Source: Chitinophaga silvatica
Lineage (GTDB): Bacteria > Bacteroidota > Bacteroidia > Chitinophagales > Chitinophagaceae
Direction: 5' to 3'
Assembly (NCBI RefSeq): GCF_003419895.1
Contig: NZ_QPMM01000008.1
Coordinates: 1-64,000, forward strand
Length of the DNA stretch: 64,000 nucleotides
Part shown: positions 45,532 to 52,546 of the stretch, one piece after another
How positions within the stretch are numbered: position 1 is the first letter of the stretch
Layout of the letters: each line of letters starts with the position of its first letter
Position numbers and translations under genes: made by a program
Notes under the pieces: model-generated
The model's input: only the letters and a program-made list of their open reading frames with translations
Told to the model about the DNA's origin: nothing
The model's database searches: none

Positions 45532-46119
45532 TTAAACAAGATATACACTTAGACTTCTGGCACCCTGTGCTCCATGAACCAGCACAGCACCGATATCGGC
45601 AGTTGCTGAAGGCCCCATCATGAAACAGCCATAGGCTGTATCTTCCAGGCTTACTTTTAGGTAAGCATCATACATATCTGCTACTAATTCTGTTGGCGTT
45701 AGCAAGATCACAAGATGCTGGGAGAGGAATCCCAGTGCATTTACAACGAGGTCTTCCTGTGTTAGCCATACCATTCCATTTTCGGCCACGCCAAATCTTG
45801 CTCTGATTACTCCAACATCAACATCTGCTAATTCATGTGGGTTTATAACCGAATGAATGTCACGATTCCCCTGGATGTCGGATGATGCTGAGCAAATTAC
45901 CTTAGCTTCCGGAAATTGTTGGTTGAGCAGAAATTGGGCGGATTTGAGGCTGCCTGGTTTGTAAATGCTTCCTCCTGCATCAATAATTCTCTCTTCAAAT
46001 GCAGGTAACAGAGCTGTGATTTTTTTAGGAAAATCCGGAATTTCCGGATAATCGATCTGCGTAGCAGGTAACTGACTGCGAACAGCAGACAGTACTTGGT
46101 TGCGGGTGTTACTGTCCAT
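45532..46119 (-). CDS. lutC: LutC/YkgG-family LUD-domain protein
   Basis: 195 residues from the ATG at 46119; this start overlaps the upstream gene by 11 bp and removes a non-conserved N-terminus (the frame also opens at 46152). LUD-domain hallmarks: the IPDFPKKI region, a GVIRARFGVAENGMVWLT strand, HLVILLTPTELVADMYDAY, and the C-terminal GPSATADIGAVLVHGAQGAR signature. In LutABC it is the third subunit of the iron-sulfur L-lactate oxidation complex. It looks intact, unlike its lutA-lutB partner here. Confidence 0.88.
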   Translation of the reverse strand: MDSNTRNQVLSAVRSQLPATQIDYPEIPDFPKKITALLPAFEERIIDAGGSIYKPGSLKSAQFLLNQQFPEAKVICSASSDIQGNRDIHSVINPHELADVDVGVIRARFGVAENGMVWLTQEDLVVNALGFLSQHLVILLTPTELVADMYDAYLKVSLEDTAYGCFMMGPSATADIGAVLVHGAQGARSLSVYLV

Positions 46120-47341
46120 GATCTTTAGCTTTATATTGTAAATACCTTTCACGAAATGTTTGCTTGGCGAAAGAAGGAAGTTCCCGATGTCTGCCCCCGG
46201 GATTTAATGCACGGTTGTACAATAGAAAATGAGGCGTAAATCGTAATGCACTGCCGGTTGCTGTTTCAGCACTTCTAAATAATCCCGGATGTTCAAATAC
46301 CTTTCCTATAGTACCAAAGGCCAGTCGTCTGCTGATCGGTAGATATTTCTTTTCTGCCATTACTTTTCTCCACTTTAAGATCTGATCGCTGATATCAATT
46401 TTTACAGGACATACATCGGTGCAGGAACCACAAGTAGAGTGGTAGGGCAGTTCACTATATTTCGATTCGTCAAATGTTGGGTCAGGTATTACTCCAATGG
46501 GGCCTGAATTGGTGGCTCCATATGCCAGTCCGCCACTCCGGCGATAAACAGGATAAGTATTCATACAGGCGCCGCAACGTATACCCTTTAAGGAGTGCCA
46601 GAAATCGTTGAGCCTGAGCCGCCGGCTGCGGCCATTGTCGGTAATGATAATGTGCATTTCTGATCCGGGTCTTGGACCAGTGAAATGGGAGGTATACCGA
46701 GTGGCTAGTGTACCTAATGCACTTCTGGAGAGAAGACTGATAAAAATACTGAGATCAGTAACTTCAGGAATTAACTTCTCTATGCCCATACTCACAATGT
46801 GTAGGGGCGGTACGGATGCTCCAATGCCGGCATTCCCTTCGTTGGGGCATACGACAAAGGTTCCGGTTTCCGCAAGGGCAAAATTTACTCCTGTCATACC
46901 TGCGTCGGCAGAAAGGAATTTTTTGCGTGCGTTTTCTCGCATTGCTTCGTTCAAATAATGAGGGTCATAATTGTTTGGATCTGTTCCAATATTTTTCCAG
47001 GGGAAGCTTTCTACTTTAAGGATATCGTGTAGGAATTCTATTAATTCGTTGGTTCGTGGTTGTACTTGTGCTACTTCGTTGGTTTGCGGAATGGCATCGA
47101 GGAGCATTTTGATATACTTCACACAACTGCCGGCCGGCCCAATAATATACTCGAATGATTTGAAGTTTTCTGCTGCAGAATGTAGTTGGTCACCCTCATT
47201 GGCCATGGGGTGTCCGCAACAGGTCTGAGTAAGCGGATAACCCACTTCTATTCCAAAATGCTCCAACAGCTCAAGGGTTGCAATACCTGCTTCCGGAAAA
47301 AAACCATCGATGTAGCATGGAATAAACAAGCCAATTTTCAT
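46109..47341 (-). CDS. Chimeric LutA-LutB protein with internal loss
   Basis: 410 residues. Residues 1-~115 match the first half of LutA (FIPCYIDGFFPEAG, QTCCGHPMANEGD at 39-51, GPAGSCVKY), including its first CCG motif. From about residue 128 the sequence is the second half of LutB (FLSADAGMTGVNFALAETGT, NEGNAGIGASVP, GPIGVIPDP). The second CCG domain of LutA and roughly the first 170 residues of LutB are absent, though the frame is open throughout. In the ferredoxin-like motif two of four ligand cysteines are replaced: G253 and Y263 around C256 and C259. The second motif C304-C307-C311 is intact. Probably an impaired gene or one with changed function. Confidence 0.8.
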   Translation of the reverse strand: MKIGLFIPCYIDGFFPEAGIATLELLEHFGIEVGYPLTQTCCGHPMANEGDQLHSAAENFKSFEYIIGPAGSCVKYIKMLLDAIPQTNEVAQVQPRTNELIEFLHDILKVESFPWKNIGTDPNNYDPHYLNEAMRENARKKFLSADAGMTGVNFALAETGTFVVCPNEGNAGIGASVPPLHIVSMGIEKLIPEVTDLSIFISLLSRSALGTLATRYTSHFTGPRPGSEMHIIITDNGRSRRLRLNDFWHSLKGIRCGACMNTYPVYRRSGGLAYGATNSGPIGVIPDPTFDESKYSELPYHSTCGSCTDVCPVKIDISDQILKWRKVMAEKKYLPISRRLAFGTIGKVFEHPGLFRSAETATGSALRFTPHFLLYNRALNPGGRHRELPSFAKQTFRERYLQYKAKDHGQ

Positions 47342-47424
47342 ACAGTGCGATTTGATAGGTTTCTAGTATCAGATAACACCGTATTATTTCAGATAGTTTA
47401 ATCTGAGAGAGATTCTTTTCCAGA

Positions 47425-48210
47425 TTACATAGCTGGAGTTTTTCCTCCGTCTACTGCGGTACTTGTACCTGTGATGTACGAAGCGGCAGGAGAGGCCAGG
47501 AATGCTGCGAAAGCTGCTATTTCATGTGCTTCTCCAAATCGTTGCATTGGAATTTCTTTCAGCCATTCTTCAGAAATTACTGAGGGCGAAACATTTCTTT
47601 TTTCTGCTAATGTGTTGAATAGAGAATCTAATCGTGCAGTAGAGGTACTACCTGGAAGCACATTATTTACTGTAATTCCGAAAGGTGCTACTTCTGTTGC
47701 CAGTGTTTTAGCCCAGGAAGCTACAGCCCAACGTATTGTATTGCTTACCCCAAGATTTTTCAACGGAGTTTTTACAGAGGTGGAAATTATATTGATAATT
47801 CTTCCATAACCTTCTTTCTTCATAACCGGTACCAGCACCTGTGCCAATGTTTGATTGCATAAAATATGTTGAGTAAAGGCATTGGTGAAATCAGATAACT
47901 GGGCATCTAAGATAGGGCCGGCAGCAGGGCCTCCGGTATTGTTAATTAATATATGGATGGGTGTTTGCTGTACCAGGGAAACAGCCATATGTTTTACTGC
48001 CTCAACATTAGAAAAATCAGCAACGGCATAACGATGGTTTTGCCCTTCTGTGCTGCGAAGTGTTGGTATTATTTCCTTTAATTTATCCTCATTTCGGGCT
48101 AATAGAATGCAATTGGCTCCTAATAAGGCTAATTCTTCAGCAATGGCCAGGCCAATCCCTTGTGTGCTGCCACAGATCAGCGCAGTTTTTCCGTTTAATG
48201 AGAGATTCAT
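47425..48210 (-). CDS. SDR-family oxidoreductase
   Basis: A 261-residue short-chain dehydrogenase/reductase. Nucleotide site CGSTQGIGLAIAEELALLGA (TGxxxGIG type), NNTGGPAAGPI, IISTSVKTPL for the active-site Ser, and the C-terminal YITGTSTAVDGG. The catalytic Tyr of YxxxK is not present: the lysine lies in ASWAKTLA with alanine at the -4 position, as in a divergent subgroup with SNTIRWAVASWAK. It precedes lutAB by 83 bp on the same strand. Substrate unknown. Confidence 0.9.
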   Translation of the reverse strand: MNLSLNGKTALICGSTQGIGLAIAEELALLGANCILLARNEDKLKEIIPTLRSTEGQNHRYAVADFSNVEAVKHMAVSLVQQTPIHILINNTGGPAAGPILDAQLSDFTNAFTQHILCNQTLAQVLVPVMKKEGYGRIINIISTSVKTPLKNLGVSNTIRWAVASWAKTLATEVAPFGITVNNVLPGSTSTARLDSLFNTLAEKRNVSPSVISEEWLKEIPMQRFGEAHEIAAFAAFLASPAASYITGTSTAVDGGKTPAM

Positions 48211-48263
48211 AGTAGCTATATTTCCTGCAAAGATGCGGAAGTTTTTAATAAGGGGTATAAATG

Positions 48264-48310
48264 AGTGAAGCGAATATCATAAGATGTAATCCTACAATAT
48301 TCGCTTCACT
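48264..48310 (-). terminator. Hairpin downstream of the DUF5009 gene
   Basis: A 14-bp perfect stem AGTGAAGCGAATAT/ATATTCGCTTCACT with a 19-nt loop, located 14 bp past the DUF5009 stop. The following minus-strand sequence is only moderately T-rich. Confidence 0.55.
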
Positions 48311-48324
48311 CTGTTATAAAAAAG

Positions 48325-49449
48325 CTATACTCTTACGTAGATCTTTTTCTTGTCGAGAAAATACCCAACCAGCCAGCAGGATAGCATAAAGGCCAATGAG
48401 AATAATAATGACCCGAATTTACCTGGAGATATAGGTTGGAAGAAAGTATCGTTAATCCATTGATATAAAGAAACGCTACCTACCTGGAAGAACCAGAACA
48501 AAATGGCAAGCACTTCAGATAAGAGATACAAAAAGAGCGGGTTCTTACCAAATACTGTAAAGAAGCCAGTGCCTTTTGTGAAACCCTGAATATCGATAAT
48601 AAAGATTAACAATGATAATAACAGGAAATCTATCCCAACAGTAAGAAGTACATAGGAGCTGGTCCATAATTTCTTATTGATCGGGAATACAGTATTCCAC
48701 AAATATGCTAAGGCAATCAGTACTGCTCCGGTGAGTACCATTTTGCCGATACCGGCTTTGGTTCTACCTTGTTGTTGTACGAACATACCGGCATAATAAC
48801 CTGCAATTACATTTACAACCGCCGGGATGGTACTAAGAAAACCTTCAGGATCGAAAGCAATACCTTCGCCATGATACATATGGTTATCGCCAATCAGGAA
48901 TTTATCGAGCAGGATGCCGGCATTTCCATTGATACCATATTGATCGCCCGGTACACCACAATACCACATAATGGCCCAATAGCCAAGCAGGAAGATTGCG
49001 CTGATTGCCCATACTGCTTTCTTGGAGCAATAATGGATCAGTAATGATGCAATGCCATAACAAAGCGCAATACGTTGCAATACTCCGAGAATACGGGTAT
49101 GGCTGAATGGTTTGAATTCATAACCGCCTCCTTCGGCATGATCAACAAACGGGAACCAATACATTAGGTAGCCCAATAAGAAGATAATGAGGGTTCTTTT
49201 AAAAATCTTTCCAAGCACCGCAGAATTTCCAAGTTGCGAATACTTCTTCATACTAAAGCTCATAGCATTACCTACGGCAAATAGAAATGAAGGGAAAACA
49301 AGATCGGTTGGTGTCCATCCATGCCAGGCGGCATGATCAAGTGGCCAATAGGTACCGCCGGTTCCTCCAGTGTTTACGATAATCATAAAACAAACTGTCA
49401 TACCGCGGAATACATCTAACGGCAAAAAGCGTTGAGAGCCTTGTGTCAT
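48325..49449 (-). CDS. DUF5009/NagX-type membrane acyltransferase
   Basis: A 374-residue protein with about ten membrane helices. The N-terminus RFLPLDVFRGMTVCFMIIVN and the segment WHGWTPTDLVFPSFLFAVGN are the signature of the DUF5009 family, related to human heparan-alpha-glucosaminide N-acetyltransferase. The catalytic His of that family is expected near the WHGWT stretch. Bacterial NagX-like members are thought to acetylate amino sugars across the membrane; this has not been shown here. Divergent from the GH5-like gene at 49622. Confidence 0.9.
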   Translation of the reverse strand: MTQGSQRFLPLDVFRGMTVCFMIIVNTGGTGGTYWPLDHAAWHGWTPTDLVFPSFLFAVGNAMSFSMKKYSQLGNSAVLGKIFKRTLIIFLLGYLMYWFPFVDHAEGGGYEFKPFSHTRILGVLQRIALCYGIASLLIHYCSKKAVWAISAIFLLGYWAIMWYCGVPGDQYGINGNAGILLDKFLIGDNHMYHGEGIAFDPEGFLSTIPAVVNVIAGYYAGMFVQQQGRTKAGIGKMVLTGAVLIALAYLWNTVFPINKKLWTSSYVLLTVGIDFLLLSLLIFIIDIQGFTKGTGFFTVFGKNPLFLYLLSEVLAILFWFFQVGSVSLYQWINDTFFQPISPGKFGSLLFSLAFMLSCWLVGYFLDKKKIYVRV

Positions 49450-49621
49450 TCCAATATCAATTGTGGTTGATTAAAAATGGTAAGGAATATTTAAACAGTG
49501 AATGAGCTGGATACAATATAGAGATCAATCCCCCAAAATCCAAATACCTTAACAAATTAATTTAAAAAGTAGAAGTCTGGTAGCAGCAGGAAGACGTATT
49601 TTATACGCTCATTCGTTACCT

Positions 49622-50683
49622 ATGCATAAGTTCATTGTCCTTTTTACACTGATTCTTTTAGCAATTAGTTGTAAACAATCCCCGAATAAAACGGATGCCT
49701 GGCCTCTTGAAAAAGCTGGTAACTGGTACACTGCTAAAGGTTGGTTGCGAGGCTGTAATTTTATTCCCAGTACCGCTGTAAACCAATTGGAAATGTGGCA
49801 GAAGGAGACTTTTGATACTGCCACTATCAACCGGGAGCTGGGATATGCAGAAGGTATCGGCTATAATTCTGTAAGGGTTTTCCTTCATCACCTCGTCTGG
49901 AAACTGGATGCAAAAGGGTTTAAAAACCGGATCAATAATTATTTGACTATCGCCGAAAAACATCACATCAGTACCATATTCGTGTTCTTTGATGATTGCT
50001 GGGATAGCACCTATCATTTCGGAAATCAGCCAGCTCCCAGAACCGGCATTCATAATTCGGGCTGGATTCAGGACCCCGGCCTGGCCATTTATCAACAGCC
50101 TAAACTCACAGATACACTGGAACATTATGTAAAAGATATACTCTCAACCTTTAAGAACGATCCCAGAATACTGATGTGGGATTTATATAATGAACCCGGA
50201 AATTCAGGTAATGGCACTCATAGCCTGACTTTACTGAAAGAGGTATTTCGTTGGGCCAGGGAAGTGAACCCTTCTCAACCACTGACGTCCGGGCTTTTCA
50301 CTTATACTTTACCGGAACTAAATGATTTTCAGCTTAAGCATTCAGACATCATTTCCTACCACAATTATTTTTCTGATACTGCACAAAAAGAAACTATTGC
50401 CAGTCTGAAGACGTTTGGCCGACCTGTTATCTGCACAGAATACATGGCCAGGATTCTTGGAAGCAGATTCGATAATGTTATGCCTTTGCTTAAGAAGGAG
50501 CATGTTGGTGCTTATAACTGGGGATTAGTGAAAGGGAAAACCAATACCATATTTGCATGGGATGTTCCGGTTGTTGATGGTAAAGAACCTGCGGTTTGGT
50601 TTCATGATATTTTTTATGAAGATGGCAGACCTTATGATTCAACAGAACTACGTTTGATAAAATCATTAACACAAAAACTATAA
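49622..50683 (+). CDS. GH5-like glycoside hydrolase lipoprotein
   Basis: A 353-residue lipoprotein (lipobox cysteine C17 in LAISC). The cellulase-type barrel has acid/base E191 in LMWDLYNEPGN and nucleophile E273 in VICTEYMAR, plus the VRVFLHHLVWKLD and ISYHNYFSD segments. It resembles the Bacteroidota group labelled 'cellulase family glycosyl hydrolase' or '1,4-beta-xylanase'. It stands outside the polysaccharide locus at 20-32 kb. Divergent from the acyltransferase gene; specificity not determined. Confidence 0.86.
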   Translation: MHKFIVLFTLILLAISCKQSPNKTDAWPLEKAGNWYTAKGWLRGCNFIPSTAVNQLEMWQKETFDTATINRELGYAEGIGYNSVRVFLHHLVWKLDAKGFKNRINNYLTIAEKHHISTIFVFFDDCWDSTYHFGNQPAPRTGIHNSGWIQDPGLAIYQQPKLTDTLEHYVKDILSTFKNDPRILMWDLYNEPGNSGNGTHSLTLLKEVFRWAREVNPSQPLTSGLFTYTLPELNDFQLKHSDIISYHNYFSDTAQKETIASLKTFGRPVICTEYMARILGSRFDNVMPLLKKEHVGAYNWGLVKGKTNTIFAWDVPVVDGKEPAVWFHDIFYEDGRPYDSTELRLIKSLTQKL

Positions 50684-50701
50684 AAAAATTTCCGATAAAT
50701 A

Positions 50702-50732
50702 TTTGGAATTATTAAAACCCTATGTATATTTG
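50702..50732 (+). promoter_or_regulatory. Consensus Bacteroidota promoter
   Basis: TTTG at 50702-50705, exactly 19 nt, then TATATTTG at 50725-50732: a perfect match to the -33/-7 consensus. It lies just after the GH5-like gene. The first ORF downstream is the 35-codon frame at 50867. Confidence 0.7.
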
Positions 50733-50866
50733 TCTACCAATTAAGTAGACTAATAACTACTGGCCAACAGGGAACCTATAAATTAGTTCCCGGCATCCTT
50801 TGATCCACCAGCAAGGCGTTGCCAACATCAATAAACAGATTGATTAATTGTGTAAAAACACATACT

Positions 50867-50974
50867 ATGAAAAGGCAATTGCTTGGTGGACTGCGTACCC
50901 AAACGCAAAATAATAATCTTACCTGTTCCCGTTATCCAAATTATGGATGCTGTTGTTACGGCATTAACTGTTGA
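50867..50974 (+). CDS. Possible 35-residue cysteine-rich peptide
   Basis: ATG at 50867, TGA at 50972-50974. The C-terminal half has five cysteines (TCSRYPNYGCCCYGINC) after a basic leader-like start (MKRQLLGGLRTQTQNNN). The leader-plus-Cys-rich-core layout is reminiscent of RiPP precursors or metal-binding peptides, but no maturation enzyme is adjacent. Other frames over the same bases are also open, so coding is uncertain. It lies about 135 bp after a consensus promoter. Confidence 0.33.
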   Translation: MKRQLLGGLRTQTQNNNLTCSRYPNYGCCCYGINC

Positions 50975-51345
50975 AGATCTTGCGTTCTGTAAGCTGTAAA
51001 TAGAATGCCTGGTCAGGCTTGCGGGAATGGTATACTGCAATTTATTGGTGGTAAATTTTCAGTACTAATACCTACCCGCACCCTCCTGGCATCATTAACG
51101 GTAAAGTATATACGTAAATAATTTTAACCTTACTCAACTTCAGTTCATAGGGGCCTTGCTAAACAATTCTGGTGGGTTTTGTCGGGCATCTGCCCCTGGT
51201 GCTGGAGAACATAACTAACTAACCAACCTGCTTACTTAATTTATTTCGAAGTCAGTGTATATAACGCAAATGACTACACTTTTTCGGAAAGCCTGAATTA
51301 TATCGAAGGAACCACTTGTTTTCAGGTAAGGTCCCCAGTGCCAGC

Positions 51346-51377
51346 AAGTCCCGACTCCGTGTCGGGACTTCTTTTTT
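51346..51377 (+). terminator. Strong intrinsic terminator upstream of the second tonB
   Basis: A 10-bp stem AAGTCCCGAC/GTCGGGACTT with a 5-nt loop, followed by CTTTTTTA. It ends the transcription unit begun at about 50740. Confidence 0.85.
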
Positions 51378-51453
51378 ATCTCCCGAAAAAAAATTTTCCC
51401 ATGGTTTATGGAAATTTATTTCCTGCTACATCTAATTAGTAAACCTGGTACTT

Positions 51454-52281
51454 ATGGACTCAACTAAAATCCTGAAAGCATCGTTTCTCGACATTCTCTT
51501 CGATGACAGAAACAAATCCTATGGTGCTTACGAACTGCGTAGCCATTACGACAGAAGAGTGCGTAATGCTATAATAGCAACATCCTCAATTGTGCTGGTT
51601 ATGATTGGGGGATATGTATTAAACAATAGGTTGATGGCTGCTGTGGATGCCCCCAAACTAATCGTTCGTACTGAAACAAAATTGGAAGAAGTTAAATTAC
51701 CTGATCCCGACCCAATTATTCCACCGCCACCAGTAGAAGCGGCGCCTCTACCGCAAGTGGCTACACGGGCATTTACAAATCCTGTGATCACTTCGCAGGA
51801 AGTACAACCTGAAGAGGCCCCTCCTCGCCAGGAAGAGTTGAAACACGTAGCAATTGGCACTGCAGATATAGATGGAATTGAAGATGGAATACCTGCCGAA
51901 TTGGGCAAAGGTGGTAATGGAACAGATGTAGTAACTATAGAAAAAGGTAATACTGAAAGTGATAAACCTTTTGGATGGGTAGAGATTATGCCTGAATTCC
52001 CTGGGGGAGAAGCTGCATTGATGAAATATTTACAAAAAAATACAAAATTTCCTTCTCTGGCACTGGACAATGGAATTCAGGGAACCGTATTTGTGCAGTT
52101 TGTAGTAAACAGAGATGGTACTATCACAGATGTAAAAACAACTGGTGCTCAAAAAGGTGGAGGGCTGGAAGATGAAGCATTACGTGTTGTTCGCAGCATG
52201 CCTAAGTGGAAACCAGGACGACAAAATGGGCAGAACGTGGCGGTGTTCTTTAACCTGCCCATTAATTTCAAAAGTGAATAG
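51454..52281 (+). CDS. tonB: Energy transducer TonB (paralogue without exbBD)
   Basis: A 275-residue TonB. The N-terminus (LDILFDDRNKSYGAYELRSH) is nearly the same as in the tonB at 8721; a membrane helix follows (about 43-60), then a shorter proline stretch (about 85-95) and a C-terminal domain with GTVFVQFVVNRDG and MPKWKPGRQ. The two proteins differ mainly in the periplasmic linker, which here has fewer prolines. It has no neighbouring exbB/exbD and would have to use the stator encoded at 6456-8683 or one elsewhere. Flanked on both sides by terminators. Confidence 0.93.
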   Translation: MDSTKILKASFLDILFDDRNKSYGAYELRSHYDRRVRNAIIATSSIVLVMIGGYVLNNRLMAAVDAPKLIVRTETKLEEVKLPDPDPIIPPPPVEAAPLPQVATRAFTNPVITSQEVQPEEAPPRQEELKHVAIGTADIDGIEDGIPAELGKGGNGTDVVTIEKGNTESDKPFGWVEIMPEFPGGEAALMKYLQKNTKFPSLALDNGIQGTVFVQFVVNRDGTITDVKTTGAQKGGGLEDEALRVVRSMPKWKPGRQNGQNVAVFFNLPINFKSE

Positions 52282-52365
52282 TTTTAGTATGTGGTACACT
52301 TAACGGTCATTATTTATCCCGGCCTCCATCCATCATTTAACCTATGCCCATTCTAATCCTGGTTA

Positions 52366-52402
52366 AAATCCCGGCTGTAATTACAGTCGGGATTTCCTTT
52401 TT
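52366..52402 (+). terminator. Terminator of the second tonB
   Basis: A near-perfect 15-bp inverted repeat (AAATCCCGGCTGTAA with TTACAGTCGGGATTT, one G-T pair) followed by CCTTTTTAA. Confidence 0.82.
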
Positions 52403-52546
52403 AAACGCCATATTTACAATTAGATAATATTCAAACTTTGTACTTATATATCAAACAAAAATCAAAAAACTCAAAAATTACCATAATAATTCTTAATTTA
52501 ACGGCCGCTTAGTTCTCCTTCTTTAGCAATATAAACGGATTTTAGT

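Larger units (their letters stand above)
50684..51453. other. Transcribed-looking region without a normal gene
   Basis: 770 bp between the GH5-like gene and tonB. It contains a textbook promoter (50702-50732), a 35-codon cysteine-containing ORF (50867-50974), a further 38-codon frame (51005-51121) and a strong terminator (51346-51377). I found no tmRNA, RNase P, SRP RNA or tRNA hallmarks. It may encode a small RNA, one or two small peptides, or a decayed gene. Confidence 0.55.

Noticed and set aside
50828..51040. 70-codon minus-strand frame overlapping the cysteine-rich ORF
   Set aside because: It runs against a perfect promoter and has no family resemblance; probably chance.
50702..51377. 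tmRNA, RNase P RNA or SRP RNA in the gene-free unit
   Set aside because: I could not find a tRNA-like end, the RNase P P4 core sequences or the SRP Alu/S domain motifs. An Rfam search would settle it.
51546..52070. 174-codon minus-strand frame opposite the second tonB
   Set aside because: It mirrors the proline/glycine-rich coding of TonB (low-complexity Gly/Ser/Pro protein) and is a shadow frame.
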